64,000 nt of DNA from NCBI GenBank assembly GCA_910578145.1, contig CAJTPJ010000001.1, forward strand, positions 80,847-144,846, written 5' to 3'. How positions within the stretch are numbered: position 1 is the stretch's first letter; every line of letters starts with the position of its first letter. This stretch comes from an uncultured Christensenella sp. GTDB taxonomy: Bacteria > Bacillota > Clostridia > Christensenellales > Borkfalkiaceae. Position numbers and translations under genes: made by a program. Below the pieces are notes generated by a model that saw only the letters and a list, made by a program, of their open reading frames with translations, was not told the DNA's origin and ran no database searches. Below are positions 8,801 through 16,442 of the stretch, piece by piece.

Positions 8801-9268
8801 GAATTAACGGGTGACAGGCAACTTTCGTGCGAGCTTGAAGTAAAAGCAACGGCGTACATTCCCGAAGCGTATATCGAAAGCAGCGCGGGACGGCTTGACT
8901 GCTATAAGCAAATTGCGGAAATACGCACCGTAGAAGACTATAAACGGGTTTGTCTTTCCATAGAGGATAACTACGGGGCAATGCCCGACGAAGTTTTAAA
9001 CCTATTGATTATCGCGGTTATGAAATCGTTTGCGGCAAAATTCAACGTTAGAAAAATTTGCGTTGACGGAACTGAGGGTTCGCTTGAACTGCCTTCGCTT
9101 AACGCGCTTGAAGACGAGGGGCTTGCCGCCGCGCTGGACAAATATTCGGGCTCTGTTAAACTTTCAATGGCAAAAGCGCCGCTTATAGTGTTCGCGCCGC
9201 GCTCTACGCCCGCTAAAACGATGCTGGAAATGACAAAATTTTTGAAATTTGCGGTAAGTTTTAACTAA
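5855..9268 (+). CDS. mfd: Transcription-repair coupling factor
   Basis: A 1137-residue ATP-dependent translocase that dislodges stalled RNA polymerase at DNA lesions and recruits UvrA. In order: UvrB-like N-terminal region (about 1-330), RNA polymerase interacting domain (EKHGVGRIAG to VEQMDVLSKY, about 490-535), helicase/translocase domains with Walker A GDVGYGKT (near 629) and DEEQ box (near 730), and the C-terminal TRCF domain. The start is TTG at 5855, with AAGGA spaced 6 nt upstream; no better start is near. Length is normal for the family. Confidence 0.96.
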   Translation: MIKNFFTFKNLNGDFLSLENDLRLGTPTAVFGVADAHKYLVASLAEQKTVYVAPDNVSALRAYEAISVLSGKKCAYLTAKDDVILYKDALSKDALFRRICAVYEMLNGAEVVVCEAEALLQPFPNEIPALTLEKGVETDYSALPKKLVEMGYTREYAADNKGCFAIRGDILDIFPVNAENPVHVDFFGDTVEKIRPYDGISGERLPETNALTVISATDVFISQTEKAEITAVLNAEVKRAPNHKAYARAKAIVNDITEKINGGGTFSGASFLAPVLNCTRNIFDLTDKNTLFIFDECRAVNDRVEGAYKEHTERVNDLKAGGEAFSFSQNQLLSPQAFFGGIAGYRCLALQTFTSSTAFFKPLKTYNFRSVPVPSYLNGMPQFITDCKGWLANGYRILAFSGGVQRHEKLSSVLSDEYLPVYPVPDRAEALRGIAVSSEELSHGFILHDCKLVIVGSGDLYTKPVTKRIKKRRGDMFTAPEIGDFCVHEKHGVGRIAGTKKIETTDGIKEYLAIEYKGGDTLYVPVEQMDVLSKYLGESNPALSKIGGADFERVKERVRQSIKKLAFDLKELYAERNAKKGFRFPENEVMMEEFENAFGYEETPDQLTSIEEIKADMCSDKVMDRLLCGDVGYGKTEVALRAVYLCVLGGKQAAIMCPSTVLSEQHYQTAIERFKEFGLRVEALNRFKTPAKQAKILAALEKGDIDLIIGTHRLLSQDVKFNDLGLLVLDEEQRFGVEHKEKIKHVKKNIDCLTMTATPIPRTLHMSLAGIRDISTINTPPSKRLPVQTYVVEESETLIRDACIREISRGGQVFVLYNRVESISSFAGRIAEIIPEGKVCYAHGRMDRDALENAVFSFYRGEKNILVTTTIIENGIDLPNANTIVVIDADRLGISQLYQLRGRVGRGSRLAQAYFTFKPSKVLTSEATERLKAIMRFTELGSGFKIAMRDLEIRGAGNVLGAEQHGHMDKVGYELYSKLLKEELTGDRQLSCELEVKATAYIPEAYIESSAGRLDCYKQIAEIRTVEDYKRVCLSIEDNYGAMPDEVLNLLIIAVMKSFAAKFNVRKICVDGTEGSLELPSLNALEDEGLAAALDKYSGSVKLSMAKAPLIVFAPRSTPAKTMLEMTKFLKFAVSFN

Positions 9269-9285
9269 AATTCACAAAAAAGATT

Positions 9286-9313
9286 TGCTATAATCGGAAA
9301 AATACTTTATAAT
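9286..9313 (+). promoter_or_regulatory. Promoter region of the foldase-like lipoprotein gene
   Basis: Two TATAAT boxes occur: one at 9289-9294 preceded by TGC (an extended -10) and one at 9308-9313. Neither has a good -35 at 17 nt. One of them probably drives the downstream gene, giving a leader of roughly 35-50 nt. Confidence 0.5.
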
Positions 9314-9353
9314 GGTGTTTGGTATTTTATAGTATTTACTTGGAGTAACGTAA

Positions 9354-11555
9354 ATGAACAAGAAAGCATTGTTAAGCGGCGCTTTGGCAACTTCGGTTGC
9401 GATTGCCGCAACTTTCGGCGGCTGTTCGCTGGTATCTTCCAACACTTCGGAGGATATGAAACAGGTTATAGCCGAAGTTACAGTCGCGCAGGCGGCTACT
9501 TTCGACGAGGAACTTGACGCGTACAAAAGCGCGGTAGGCACTTCTTCGGTAATAAAAAGGGAACTCGTAGCATACTTTTTAAACGTAGGTTATTCTTACA
9601 TTCAAAACGGGTACACTTACGAGCAGGTTTTCAAGATGCTTGTGGACGCGCTTGTGGAAAACAGCGTGCTTGCGCAATATGCAACTATGTACCTTTTAAA
9701 GGACAAGGCTACCAACACGCAAAGCGCGCTCGGTTACGATAAGGACGCGCTTGAAAAATTTAAGTCGTTTGAAAAGGAATCGGAAAAGTACGAATACCTT
9801 TTGGGTAGCAAGGGCGTGGGAACTGAAAACGTTGAACACAGCGACGACGTTAAATTAGCGCTCTATTCGCTTCGTTCGTCCTTGAACTCGGCTATCGATT
9901 CTTACGAAAAGAACATTATCAAAGAGGATTCGTCCGACGCCGGCACGGAAACGAGAACTACTCCCTCGGGCGTTGACGCCGAGCAGGACGATTATTTCCC
10001 CGTAGACGCAAACGGCAACCTCGACTACAACGTTTATACGGGTTACGAAGGTTATCTGCTTGCCGACAGCGGCATTTATAAAAATAAACCTATCGAGGGA
10101 ACTACGCGCGCAACCCGTATAAGGGCGTACAACAGCTTTATAAGCTCGCTTGCTTCCTCAACCTATAATCTCGTTGACAAAACCAACGAAAATTTAAGGG
10201 ATATTTATTCGCTTGCGTATATCGAGGACGAGTACGTTTCCCAGCTTGAACAGCGCATTATTAATAAGTACTACGATATTTATGAAGAAGAGCAGGAAAA
10301 GTTTTTAAAGGGCGATAACGGCGAATATACCTATATCAAAGCTATTTATAACGACCTTTTAAATCTTCAAACCGAAAAATATGCTTCGGAAAGCTCGTTT
10401 AATTCTGCACTTAGCGGAATGTCCAAAAACTCGTTTTTGCTTTACGCGCCCGAAACCGAAGACGGCGGCGTTTACGGCTTCGTTTACAACATTTTGTTGC
10501 CTTTCAGCGCTTCGCAAAGTGCAAAACTTTCCGAGTTCCAAACTCTTTACGCGGATACGGATAAAGACGGCGGTTACAAAACGGAATATTACAAAGCAAG
10601 AAACACGTTGCTCGGACAGATAGAAACTACCGACCAGCGCGCGGCGTGGTTTAACGGCGAAACCAAATACGCTTTCAAAGCCGACGCCGATTCCAATTAC
10701 TTCGGTAAAGTCGAAGGTAAAGACGGCTGGCTGTTCTTTGAAAACAACCTTAAATACAACGACAGATATAAACCCCTTGAAAAGTATTGCGGTAAATATT
10801 CGTACAACGGCGAAGTTTACGAGTCGGAAAACGATTTCGTTCTTCTTCCCAACAAGCTGGATATCGACGATATGCTCGACGAATTCGTTGCTTACGTTGA
10901 TTACGCTACGGGAAGCAGTGTTACCGTTTCTTACGATAAAACCGCTGCCGGAAATTACGGCGATTTAACCAATCTTTTCAACGATGAGGATAAAGTAGAT
11001 TACTCCAATTTCGTTTATACTTCGGGTAAAGTCAACTTTGGCAACAACGCAACTTATAACGAAGAAGCTGAAGCGGCTAACCGTGCTAATATCTTAAACG
11101 AAAACAGCGAGCAGTACAAGGCGCTTGCGGCTGTAAACGAATTGCAGTATGCGTACACCACCGATACGGGCGTGCTTAACCAGTACGTAGGATATTCCGT
11201 AAACGCGGGCGATACCGAATATATTAAGGAATTCGAGCACGCCGCGCACGAAGCTATAAAGGGCGGCGCGGGCACGTTTAACGTTTGCGCAGGCGATTAC
11301 GGCTGGCACTTAATTTACGTTACCTATACTTTCAGCCCCAAAGGCGGCAGCCAATATTCGCCCGTTTGGACGGAAGATAACGTAAAAACCGAAGGCACTT
11401 TTGAAAACCTTTTCTACGAATGGGTAAAGAGTAACGATATTTCCGACATTTCCACTACGAGAAGAACGCAGATTATCACCGAATTCAAGAACGACGACAC
11501 CGTCGTTACTTACGAAAACAGATATAAGGACCTGCTTAAATTAAGCAATAATTAA
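9354..11555 (+). CDS. Large lipoprotein, probable SurA/PrsA-like foldase relative
   Basis: A 733-residue exported lipoprotein. The signal peptide ends in a lipobox (FGGC, Cys about residue 24), so it is anchored outside the cytoplasmic membrane. The N-terminal helical part resembles SurA/PrsA chaperone domains, and near the C-terminus the stretch DYGWHLIYVTYTF resembles the last strand of PpiC parvulin domains (usually YGYHIIKV). The middle is low-similarity and Tyr/Asn/Asp rich. In Clostridia the gene after mfd is often a PrsA-type isomerase, which supports the assignment, but the parvulin domain is degenerate and isomerase activity is doubtful. GGAG precedes the ATG. Confidence 0.65.
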   Translation: MNKKALLSGALATSVAIAATFGGCSLVSSNTSEDMKQVIAEVTVAQAATFDEELDAYKSAVGTSSVIKRELVAYFLNVGYSYIQNGYTYEQVFKMLVDALVENSVLAQYATMYLLKDKATNTQSALGYDKDALEKFKSFEKESEKYEYLLGSKGVGTENVEHSDDVKLALYSLRSSLNSAIDSYEKNIIKEDSSDAGTETRTTPSGVDAEQDDYFPVDANGNLDYNVYTGYEGYLLADSGIYKNKPIEGTTRATRIRAYNSFISSLASSTYNLVDKTNENLRDIYSLAYIEDEYVSQLEQRIINKYYDIYEEEQEKFLKGDNGEYTYIKAIYNDLLNLQTEKYASESSFNSALSGMSKNSFLLYAPETEDGGVYGFVYNILLPFSASQSAKLSEFQTLYADTDKDGGYKTEYYKARNTLLGQIETTDQRAAWFNGETKYAFKADADSNYFGKVEGKDGWLFFENNLKYNDRYKPLEKYCGKYSYNGEVYESENDFVLLPNKLDIDDMLDEFVAYVDYATGSSVTVSYDKTAAGNYGDLTNLFNDEDKVDYSNFVYTSGKVNFGNNATYNEEAEAANRANILNENSEQYKALAAVNELQYAYTTDTGVLNQYVGYSVNAGDTEYIKEFEHAAHEAIKGGAGTFNVCAGDYGWHLIYVTYTFSPKGGSQYSPVWTEDNVKTEGTFENLFYEWVKSNDISDISTTRRTQIITEFKNDDTVVTYENRYKDLLKLSNN

Positions 11556-11560
11556 TTATT

Positions 11561-12385
11561 ATGGACATCTTGAAGGCGGTTTTTCTCGGGCTTGTTCAGG
11601 GCTTAACTGAATTTTTACCCGTTTCATCGTCGGGGCACGTCGCGTTTTTTCAAGGCGTTTTAGGTATAAGCGAAAGCGATATAGCGTTATTTTTCACGAT
11701 AATACTTCATCTCGGCACTTTGGTAGCCGTGTTCGTGGTGTTTTGGAAGGACATTCTCGAATTATTTAAAAAGCCATTTAAAACGCTTGGGCTTTTAGTG
11801 CTTGCAACGATTCCCGCAGGCATAACGGGTATACTGTTCGAGGTGTTTGACCTCGGCGACGTCCTTTTAAGCAGGGAATATATGGGGATAATACTCGCAG
11901 TATTTTTCCTTATAACCGCGTCGGTGCTGTTTGCAACCGAAATGATAGTAAAACGCAGGCAAAACACTTTGCCGCTGTGTTTAAAAACGGTTTTGCCTAT
12001 GGGCTTTGCACAGGCGCTTGCGGTACTGCCCGGCATTTCCAGAAGCGGCTCAACCATTTGCGCCGGCACTATAGCAGGTTGCCGTAGCGAGGAAGTGGCA
12101 AAGTTTTCGTTTATGATGAGTATTCCCGTAATACTCGGCAGTTTCGTTGTGGAGCTTGCATTGGGGCTTAAAAGCGGCGAAATACAGCAATCGTTTGCAA
12201 CGGGCGGCGCTACCCTCGGCTGGAGTATAGCGCTCGGATTTATAGTTTCGGCTATATCCGGATTATTTGCAATAAAAGTAATGCTTAAAGTAATTAAAAA
12301 AGCAAACTACAAGTGGTTTAGCTTATATCTCGTGCTTATGGCTATTACCTGCTTAGTATTACATTTTACTTTATTTAATGCATAA
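11561..12385 (+). CDS. uppP: Undecaprenyl-diphosphatase
   Basis: A 274-residue multi-pass membrane phosphatase (BacA) that recycles undecaprenyl pyrophosphate for peptidoglycan synthesis and gives bacitracin tolerance. Both signature motifs are intact: LTEFLPVSSSGH near the N-terminus and PGISRSGSTI near residue 155. It starts 5 nt after the lipoprotein gene with no clear ribosome binding site, so it is probably translated by coupling. Confidence 0.97.
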   Translation: MDILKAVFLGLVQGLTEFLPVSSSGHVAFFQGVLGISESDIALFFTIILHLGTLVAVFVVFWKDILELFKKPFKTLGLLVLATIPAGITGILFEVFDLGDVLLSREYMGIILAVFFLITASVLFATEMIVKRRQNTLPLCLKTVLPMGFAQALAVLPGISRSGSTICAGTIAGCRSEEVAKFSFMMSIPVILGSFVVELALGLKSGEIQQSFATGGATLGWSIALGFIVSAISGLFAIKVMLKVIKKANYKWFSLYLVLMAITCLVLHFTLFNA

Positions 12386-12417
12386 AAAACGGCGGGAATT
12401 ATCCTGCCGTTTTTTTA
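12384..12417 (+). terminator. Terminator after uppP
   Basis: Stem AACGGCGGGA/TCCTGCCGTT with one G-T pair, loop ATTA, flanked by A and T runs. It closes the mfd-lipoprotein-uppP region. Confidence 0.9.
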
Positions 12418-12429
12418 AAAGGAGTATTA

Positions 12430-13206
12430 ATGGAAGAAATTTTAAAGGTTGAAAATCTTAAAAAAACTTTTACCCTGTCGCGCAAACAGCAGCGGATTGA
12501 AAAAACTAATCTTTCCGTAAAGGTGGCTGTGGACAACCTGTCGTTTTCAGCGTATAAAGGGGAAATTTTTGGGCTGCTTGGGCCAAACGGCGCGGGTAAA
12601 ACTACCACTTTGCGTATGCTTGCAACGTTAATAAAGCCCGAAAGCGGCAACGCCTATATATGCGGCAAAAGCGTGGTTTCCGAAGCAAACGCAGTGCGCA
12701 GAAAAATAGGCTTTCTTACCAGCGAACTTAAATTAGAGGACTTTTTTACGCCAAATTATCTGTTCGGCTTTTTTAGCGAACTTTACGGAGTGGACAAGCA
12801 AACCGCCGACGCCCGTCGCCGCGCGCTTTTTTCAAGGTTTGGCATAGACAGGTTTGCAGAAGTAAAATTCGGCAACCTTTCAACGGGTATGAAACAAAAA
12901 GTTTCGCTGGTGATTTCAATAGTTCACGACCCCGAGCTAATTATTTTCGACGAACCGACAAACGGGCTTGACGTACTTACTGCAAAGGTGGTTACCGACT
13001 TTTTGGAAGAGCTTCGCTGCGACGGTAAAACCATTATTTTATCCACACATATTTTCAGCTTGGTTGAAAAGCTGTGCGACAGGGTGGGAATAATTATAGA
13101 CGGCAAGTTGGCGGCTTTGGACACGCTTGAAGCGCTTACCAAAGAAAATAATCTCGAAACCACTTTCTTTGATATCTACGGTAAAGTTACGGGAGGCAGA
13201 ATATGA
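12430..13206 (+). CDS. ABC-2 exporter ATP-binding protein (NatA-like)
   Basis: A 258-residue ATPase with Walker A (LGPNGAGKTT), ABC signature (LSTGMKQKV), Walker B (LIIFDEP) and the H-loop (LSTHIF). It pairs with the permease that starts inside its stop codon (ATGA-type overlap at 13203). Closest in style to the NatA sodium/drug exporter ATPases; the exported substrate is unknown. AAAGGAG lies upstream, close behind the uppP terminator. Confidence 0.92.
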   Translation: MEEILKVENLKKTFTLSRKQQRIEKTNLSVKVAVDNLSFSAYKGEIFGLLGPNGAGKTTTLRMLATLIKPESGNAYICGKSVVSEANAVRRKIGFLTSELKLEDFFTPNYLFGFFSELYGVDKQTADARRRALFSRFGIDRFAEVKFGNLSTGMKQKVSLVISIVHDPELIIFDEPTNGLDVLTAKVVTDFLEELRCDGKTIILSTHIFSLVEKLCDRVGIIIDGKLAALDTLEALTKENNLETTFFDIYGKVTGGRI

Positions 13207-14342
13207 AAAACGTGTTTACTATAATAAAAAAAGAATTTTCCCGTTTTTTCAAGGACAGACGAATGGTTGTAACCGTGCTGTTGCCCGGGCTATTAATTTA
13301 CGTAATTTATTCCATTATGGGCGCGGTGTTTTCGGATATGACAGGCGTAGACGAGGACTACAAACCTACGGCGTATATCTTTGGCGCGCCCACCGATATT
13401 TCGGCGCAGTTGTCCGAGGTGTTAAACGTAACGGAGCAAACTTCGCTTGACGACGCAAAAACGGCGGTTACGGACGGAAAGCTGGATATAGTTTTGGTTT
13501 TTCCTTCAAACTTTTCCCAAACGGTTGGCACCCAAACCCCGCCCGATGTAAAAGTTTATTATAATTCTTCCAACAGCAATTCAGTCTACGGTTATACCTT
13601 CGTTACGGCGTTGCTTGGGCAGATGAATACTTCGGCTTTTACGGTTAACGCCACGCCCGATAAGTTTAATTTGGCAACCGAGCGCGACCTTGCCGGCAGT
13701 TTTACTTCAACAATTATGCCTATGCTCATGTTTGCTTTGCTTGCTTCGGGCTGTATGGCTGTCGCCCCCGAATCCATTGCTGGCGAAAAGGAGCGCGGCA
13801 CTATGGCAACTATGCTTATAACGCCCGTAAGGCGGGTAGAACTTGCGCTCGGAAAGATAATAAGTTTAACTTGTTTCGCGCTTTTAAGCGGAATTTCCAG
13901 TTTTATAGGCGTAATTTTATCGCTGCCTAAGCTGATGGGGACTTCTATCGGCGCGGAAACCGCCGCGCTTTATTCCGTAGGCGACTATTTCTTAGTGCTT
14001 GCGGTAATAATTTCGGTAGTACTCGTTATAATTTCGGCGTTTTCGGTTGTTTCCGCTTACGCGAAAAGCGTAAAGGAAGCGGGTTCGCTTATAAGCCCGT
14101 TAATGATTTTGGTAATAGTTTTTGGAATGGCAACGATGTTTTTTGCAAACTCAACGCCGCACGTCGCCATATATCTCGTGCCGTTGCTGGGCAGCGGACT
14201 TGCGCTTTCGTCTATAATGTCTTTCGCGGTAAATCCGTTGGGGCTTGCGCTTTCCGTATTATCCAATTTAGTAATTACCGTAGCGCTGGTGGTGCTGTTG
14301 GCGTTTATGTTTAAAAGCGAAAAAATTATGTTTAAAAAGTAA
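13203..14342 (+). CDS. ABC-2 type exporter permease (NatB-like)
   Basis: A 379-residue membrane protein: one N-terminal membrane segment (about residues 20-42), a large extracytoplasmic domain (about 45-170), then five or six hydrophobic helices. The motif GEKERGTMATMLITPVRR before the second helix bundle is typical of NatB/YhfE-type ABC-2 permeases. It works with the upstream ATPase; the substrate is unknown. Confidence 0.9.
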   Translation: MKNVFTIIKKEFSRFFKDRRMVVTVLLPGLLIYVIYSIMGAVFSDMTGVDEDYKPTAYIFGAPTDISAQLSEVLNVTEQTSLDDAKTAVTDGKLDIVLVFPSNFSQTVGTQTPPDVKVYYNSSNSNSVYGYTFVTALLGQMNTSAFTVNATPDKFNLATERDLAGSFTSTIMPMLMFALLASGCMAVAPESIAGEKERGTMATMLITPVRRVELALGKIISLTCFALLSGISSFIGVILSLPKLMGTSIGAETAALYSVGDYFLVLAVIISVVLVIISAFSVVSAYAKSVKEAGSLISPLMILVIVFGMATMFFANSTPHVAIYLVPLLGSGLALSSIMSFAVNPLGLALSVLSNLVITVALVVLLAFMFKSEKIMFKK

Positions 14343-14345
14343 TAA

Positions 14346-14376
14346 AAAAAACGGCTTCATATGAAGCCGTTTTTTA
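14346..14376. terminator. Bidirectional terminator between exporter operon and SRP RNA
   Basis: A 10-bp palindrome ACGGCTTCAT/ATGAAGCCGT with A runs on the left and T runs on the right, so it can stop the plus-strand permease transcript and the minus-strand SRP RNA. Confidence 0.9.
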
Positions 14377-14390
14377 TAACCGAAAAAATA

Positions 14391-14653
14391 CTGTGCAGTC
14401 TTTTTTGCCGTAACAAGCCGAAGCGTAAACCTTACAGGTAGCTCCCCCAAAGCAACCTTATGGCACACCGACCGGGCTGTTTAGTGCTGCTACATTCCTG
14501 TCCTGACACGGTTCGCAGTTGTCGGTTGCATAAGACCTTGGTATCAACACCCCTTATAGGGCGCGGCCTTCCACTTGTTCCGTCGGGAAAGACAATTCGG
14601 TCCTGCTGTTGCGGATTGCAGGTTCAGGGCACCGCAAACTCCCCACTTAGCAC
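14391..14653 (-). ncRNA. ffs: Signal recognition particle RNA, large bacterial type
   Basis: Read on the minus strand the segment matches the roughly 265-nt SRP RNA of Bacillus and Clostridia. The Alu-domain 5' end (GTGCTAAGTGGGGAG, then GCGGTGCCCTG and CCTGCAATCCGC) is followed by the S-domain helix 8 with AGGACAGGAATGTAGCAGC, the Ffh-binding site. The 3' part carries GGTTGC and GGGGGAGCTA as in the scRNA of B. subtilis. It scaffolds Ffh for co-translational membrane targeting. The 3' end is approximate. Confidence 0.93.
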
Positions 14654-14662
14654 AGCTAAATA

Positions 14663-14691
14663 AGTGTAACAGATTTTACGGAGTTTGGCAA
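14663..14691 (-). promoter_or_regulatory. Promoter of the SRP RNA gene
   Basis: On the minus strand TTGCCA (plus 14686-14691), a 17-nt spacer and TACACT (14663-14668), placing the start within a few bases of the predicted RNA 5' end. Confidence 0.7.
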
Positions 14692-14721
14692 GTCTTTTAA
14701 AGCTGAAATCGCTGTAATAAC

Positions 14722-14751
14722 TTGACAAAAAAGGGGGCTATAATTTAAAAT
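14722..14751 (+). promoter_or_regulatory. Promoter of the Mrp/ApbC gene
   Basis: TTGACA at 14722-14727 with TAAAAT at 14746-14751 (18-nt spacer). A perfect TATAAT at 14739-14744 lies only 11 nt from the TTGACA, so either the 18-nt pairing is used or the TATAAT works with another -35. Confidence 0.5.
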
Positions 14752-14770
14752 AATCGAAAGGAGAGTTAAT

Positions 14771-15604
14771 ATGTCGGATAGCTGTACCCACGATTGTTCT
14801 TCGTGCGGTGAAAACTGCGCCTCGCGCAATAAAAAAAGTTTTTTAAAGTCCCCGCACGAAAAAAGTAAAATTAAAAAGGTCATCGCCGTAGTTTCGGGCA
14901 AAGGCGGGGTAGGCAAGTCTATGACTTGCGCTCTGCTTGCGGCGGCGGCGCAAAAAGCGGGCAAATCCGCCGCGATAATGGACGCCGATATCACCGGTCC
15001 GTCAATTCCCAGAATGTTCGGCGTAACCGAGCGCGCGGTAGGGTCGGAAAGCGGCATTCTTCCCGTAGTTACCCAAAGCGGTTTGCAAATAATGTCTATG
15101 AACGTGCTTTTGGAAAACGAAGCTGAGCCGGTGGTTTGGCGCGGTTCGTTAATTTCCGGTACGGTGCTTCAATTTTGGACGGACGTTATTTGGAAGGACG
15201 TTGACGTAATGTTTATCGATATGCCCCCCGGCACGGGCGACGTGCCTTTAACGGTGTTTCAAAGCATACCAATCAACGGCGTGGTGGTGGTTACAACCCC
15301 GCAGGACTTGGTGGGTATGATAGTTGAAAAGGCGCTTAATATGGCGCGTATGATGAATGTGCCTATTCTCGGCATAGTGGAAAATATGAGCTATATAAAA
15401 TGCCCCGACTGCGGCAGAAAAATATCCGTTTTCGGCGAAAGCAGGGTGGACGCCGTGGCCCTTGAACACGGTATTCCGTCCGTTGCAAAGCTGCCCGTTG
15501 ACCGCGCGTTGACGGTTGCCGCCGACGGTGGAAAAATAGAGGAAGCGGAAGAAAACCCTTTAACCGACTTTTTTAATAAATTAGCAAAAAAAATCAAGGT
15601 TTAA
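14771..15604 (+). CDS. Mrp/NBP35-family Fe-S carrier ATPase (ApbC)
   Basis: A 277-residue P-loop ATPase that binds and transfers iron-sulfur clusters. The deviant Walker A is GKGGVGKS (near residue 43), Walker B region FIDMPPGTGD, and the C-terminal CPDC pair (about residue 213) that bridges a [4Fe-4S] cluster at the dimer interface. An extra N-terminal Cys cluster (CTHDCSSCGENC) is of the NBP35/HypB-like sort. GGAGAG precedes the ATG. It is monocistronic. Confidence 0.93.
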   Translation: MSDSCTHDCSSCGENCASRNKKSFLKSPHEKSKIKKVIAVVSGKGGVGKSMTCALLAAAAQKAGKSAAIMDADITGPSIPRMFGVTERAVGSESGILPVVTQSGLQIMSMNVLLENEAEPVVWRGSLISGTVLQFWTDVIWKDVDVMFIDMPPGTGDVPLTVFQSIPINGVVVVTTPQDLVGMIVEKALNMARMMNVPILGIVENMSYIKCPDCGRKISVFGESRVDAVALEHGIPSVAKLPVDRALTVAADGGKIEEAEENPLTDFFNKLAKKIKV

Positions 15605-15633
15605 AAAAAGCCCGACGCACCGTCGGGCTTTTA
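15603..15633. terminator. Terminator after the Mrp/ApbC gene
   Basis: A perfect 11-bp stem AAAGCCCGACG/CGTCGGGCTTT with loop CAC, A run before and T run after; it could work in both directions against the convergent DUF4130 gene. Confidence 0.93.
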
Positions 15634-15719
15634 TTTCTTTTAACGGTTTTTTGCCACGGATATAACGGAAAATACCGCGGTGGCATACTCCGATGCCAAA
15701 CCGTAAGTTAAAAAACTAC

Positions 15720-16442
15720 TTATTGCTTTTCCGGTAAAAACTTCCAATAGCGCACGGGCATAGACCTTTTCATTTGCTTATCGTGCGGGCGTTCAATAAT
15801 ATTAACGGCTTTATAATACTTCTTCCAAAGGTTTTCAAAACCGCGCTCGTACTTTGAAAGTTGTACCTCGGCTTCTTCGGCATAGCCCGTAAACCACTCG
15901 TGACCGTCGTACATTCCCGCAATTTTCCTCTTTAAATCGTGAATAATAAACCTTTCGGACTTAAACCGCTCGGCAAAGTGTTGCATAAGCAAATCGGTAA
16001 CGTCGTTATCGGGAGAATAGGGGGCGTAAAGCGCGCCGCCCTCACATTCCATAAACCTTAAAAGCCCTTTAAGCCTGTGCGTTTCCCCGTTTACCTTATA
16101 TAAAAGGTCGTTAAAATCAACCACTTCAGGCAAATTCATCGCCTTTTTTACGGGCGCCCTGCTATTGAAAAGCCGTTTTATATACCCGAACACAGTCTGC
16201 TCCTTTAACGGGTCGCAACTGCGCAAGACCAAAGAAATATCGTAAAGCGCCTCGCCGTCATATTTCTTTATAGCGTTTACTATTCTTCCGCATTTTTCAC
16301 CGTCGGCGGCAACCCGCACAACTTCGCATCCCAGCGAAAGCTGAACGTCGCCGTCCGAAGTAATAATGCAATCTTTTTCCTTATATGCAATAAATACGGC
16401 GGTGAAAAAACTTTCCGCGCCGTTTACTATAAATATTTTCAT
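15720..16442 (-). CDS. DUF4130 protein, putative DNA metabolism factor (TIGR03915 type)
   Basis: A 240-residue protein matching the DUF4130 family that is nearly always encoded next to the SplB-like radical SAM protein found directly upstream here. The central SRAPVKKA, RLKGLLRF and ALYAPYSPDNDV stretches and the C-terminal HDLKR/WKKYYKAVNI region are family-like. Its start codon overlaps the stop of the partner gene (ATGA), so the two are made together. In some bacteria this domain is fused to a UdgX-type uracil-DNA binding protein, which points to DNA repair or modification; the reaction is not known. Confidence 0.85.
   Translation of the reverse strand: MKIFIVNGAESFFTAVFIAYKEKDCIITSDGDVQLSLGCEVVRVAADGEKCGRIVNAIKKYDGEALYDISLVLRSCDPLKEQTVFGYIKRLFNSRAPVKKAMNLPEVVDFNDLLYKVNGETHRLKGLLRFMECEGGALYAPYSPDNDVTDLLMQHFAERFKSERFIIHDLKRKIAGMYDGHEWFTGYAEEAEVQLSKYERGFENLWKKYYKAVNIIERPHDKQMKRSMPVRYWKFLPEKQ

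Noticed and set aside
14722..14744. TTGACA with TATAAT as a single promoter before the Mrp gene
   Set aside because: The spacer is only 11 nt; a pairing with TAAAAT at 18 nt is more plausible.
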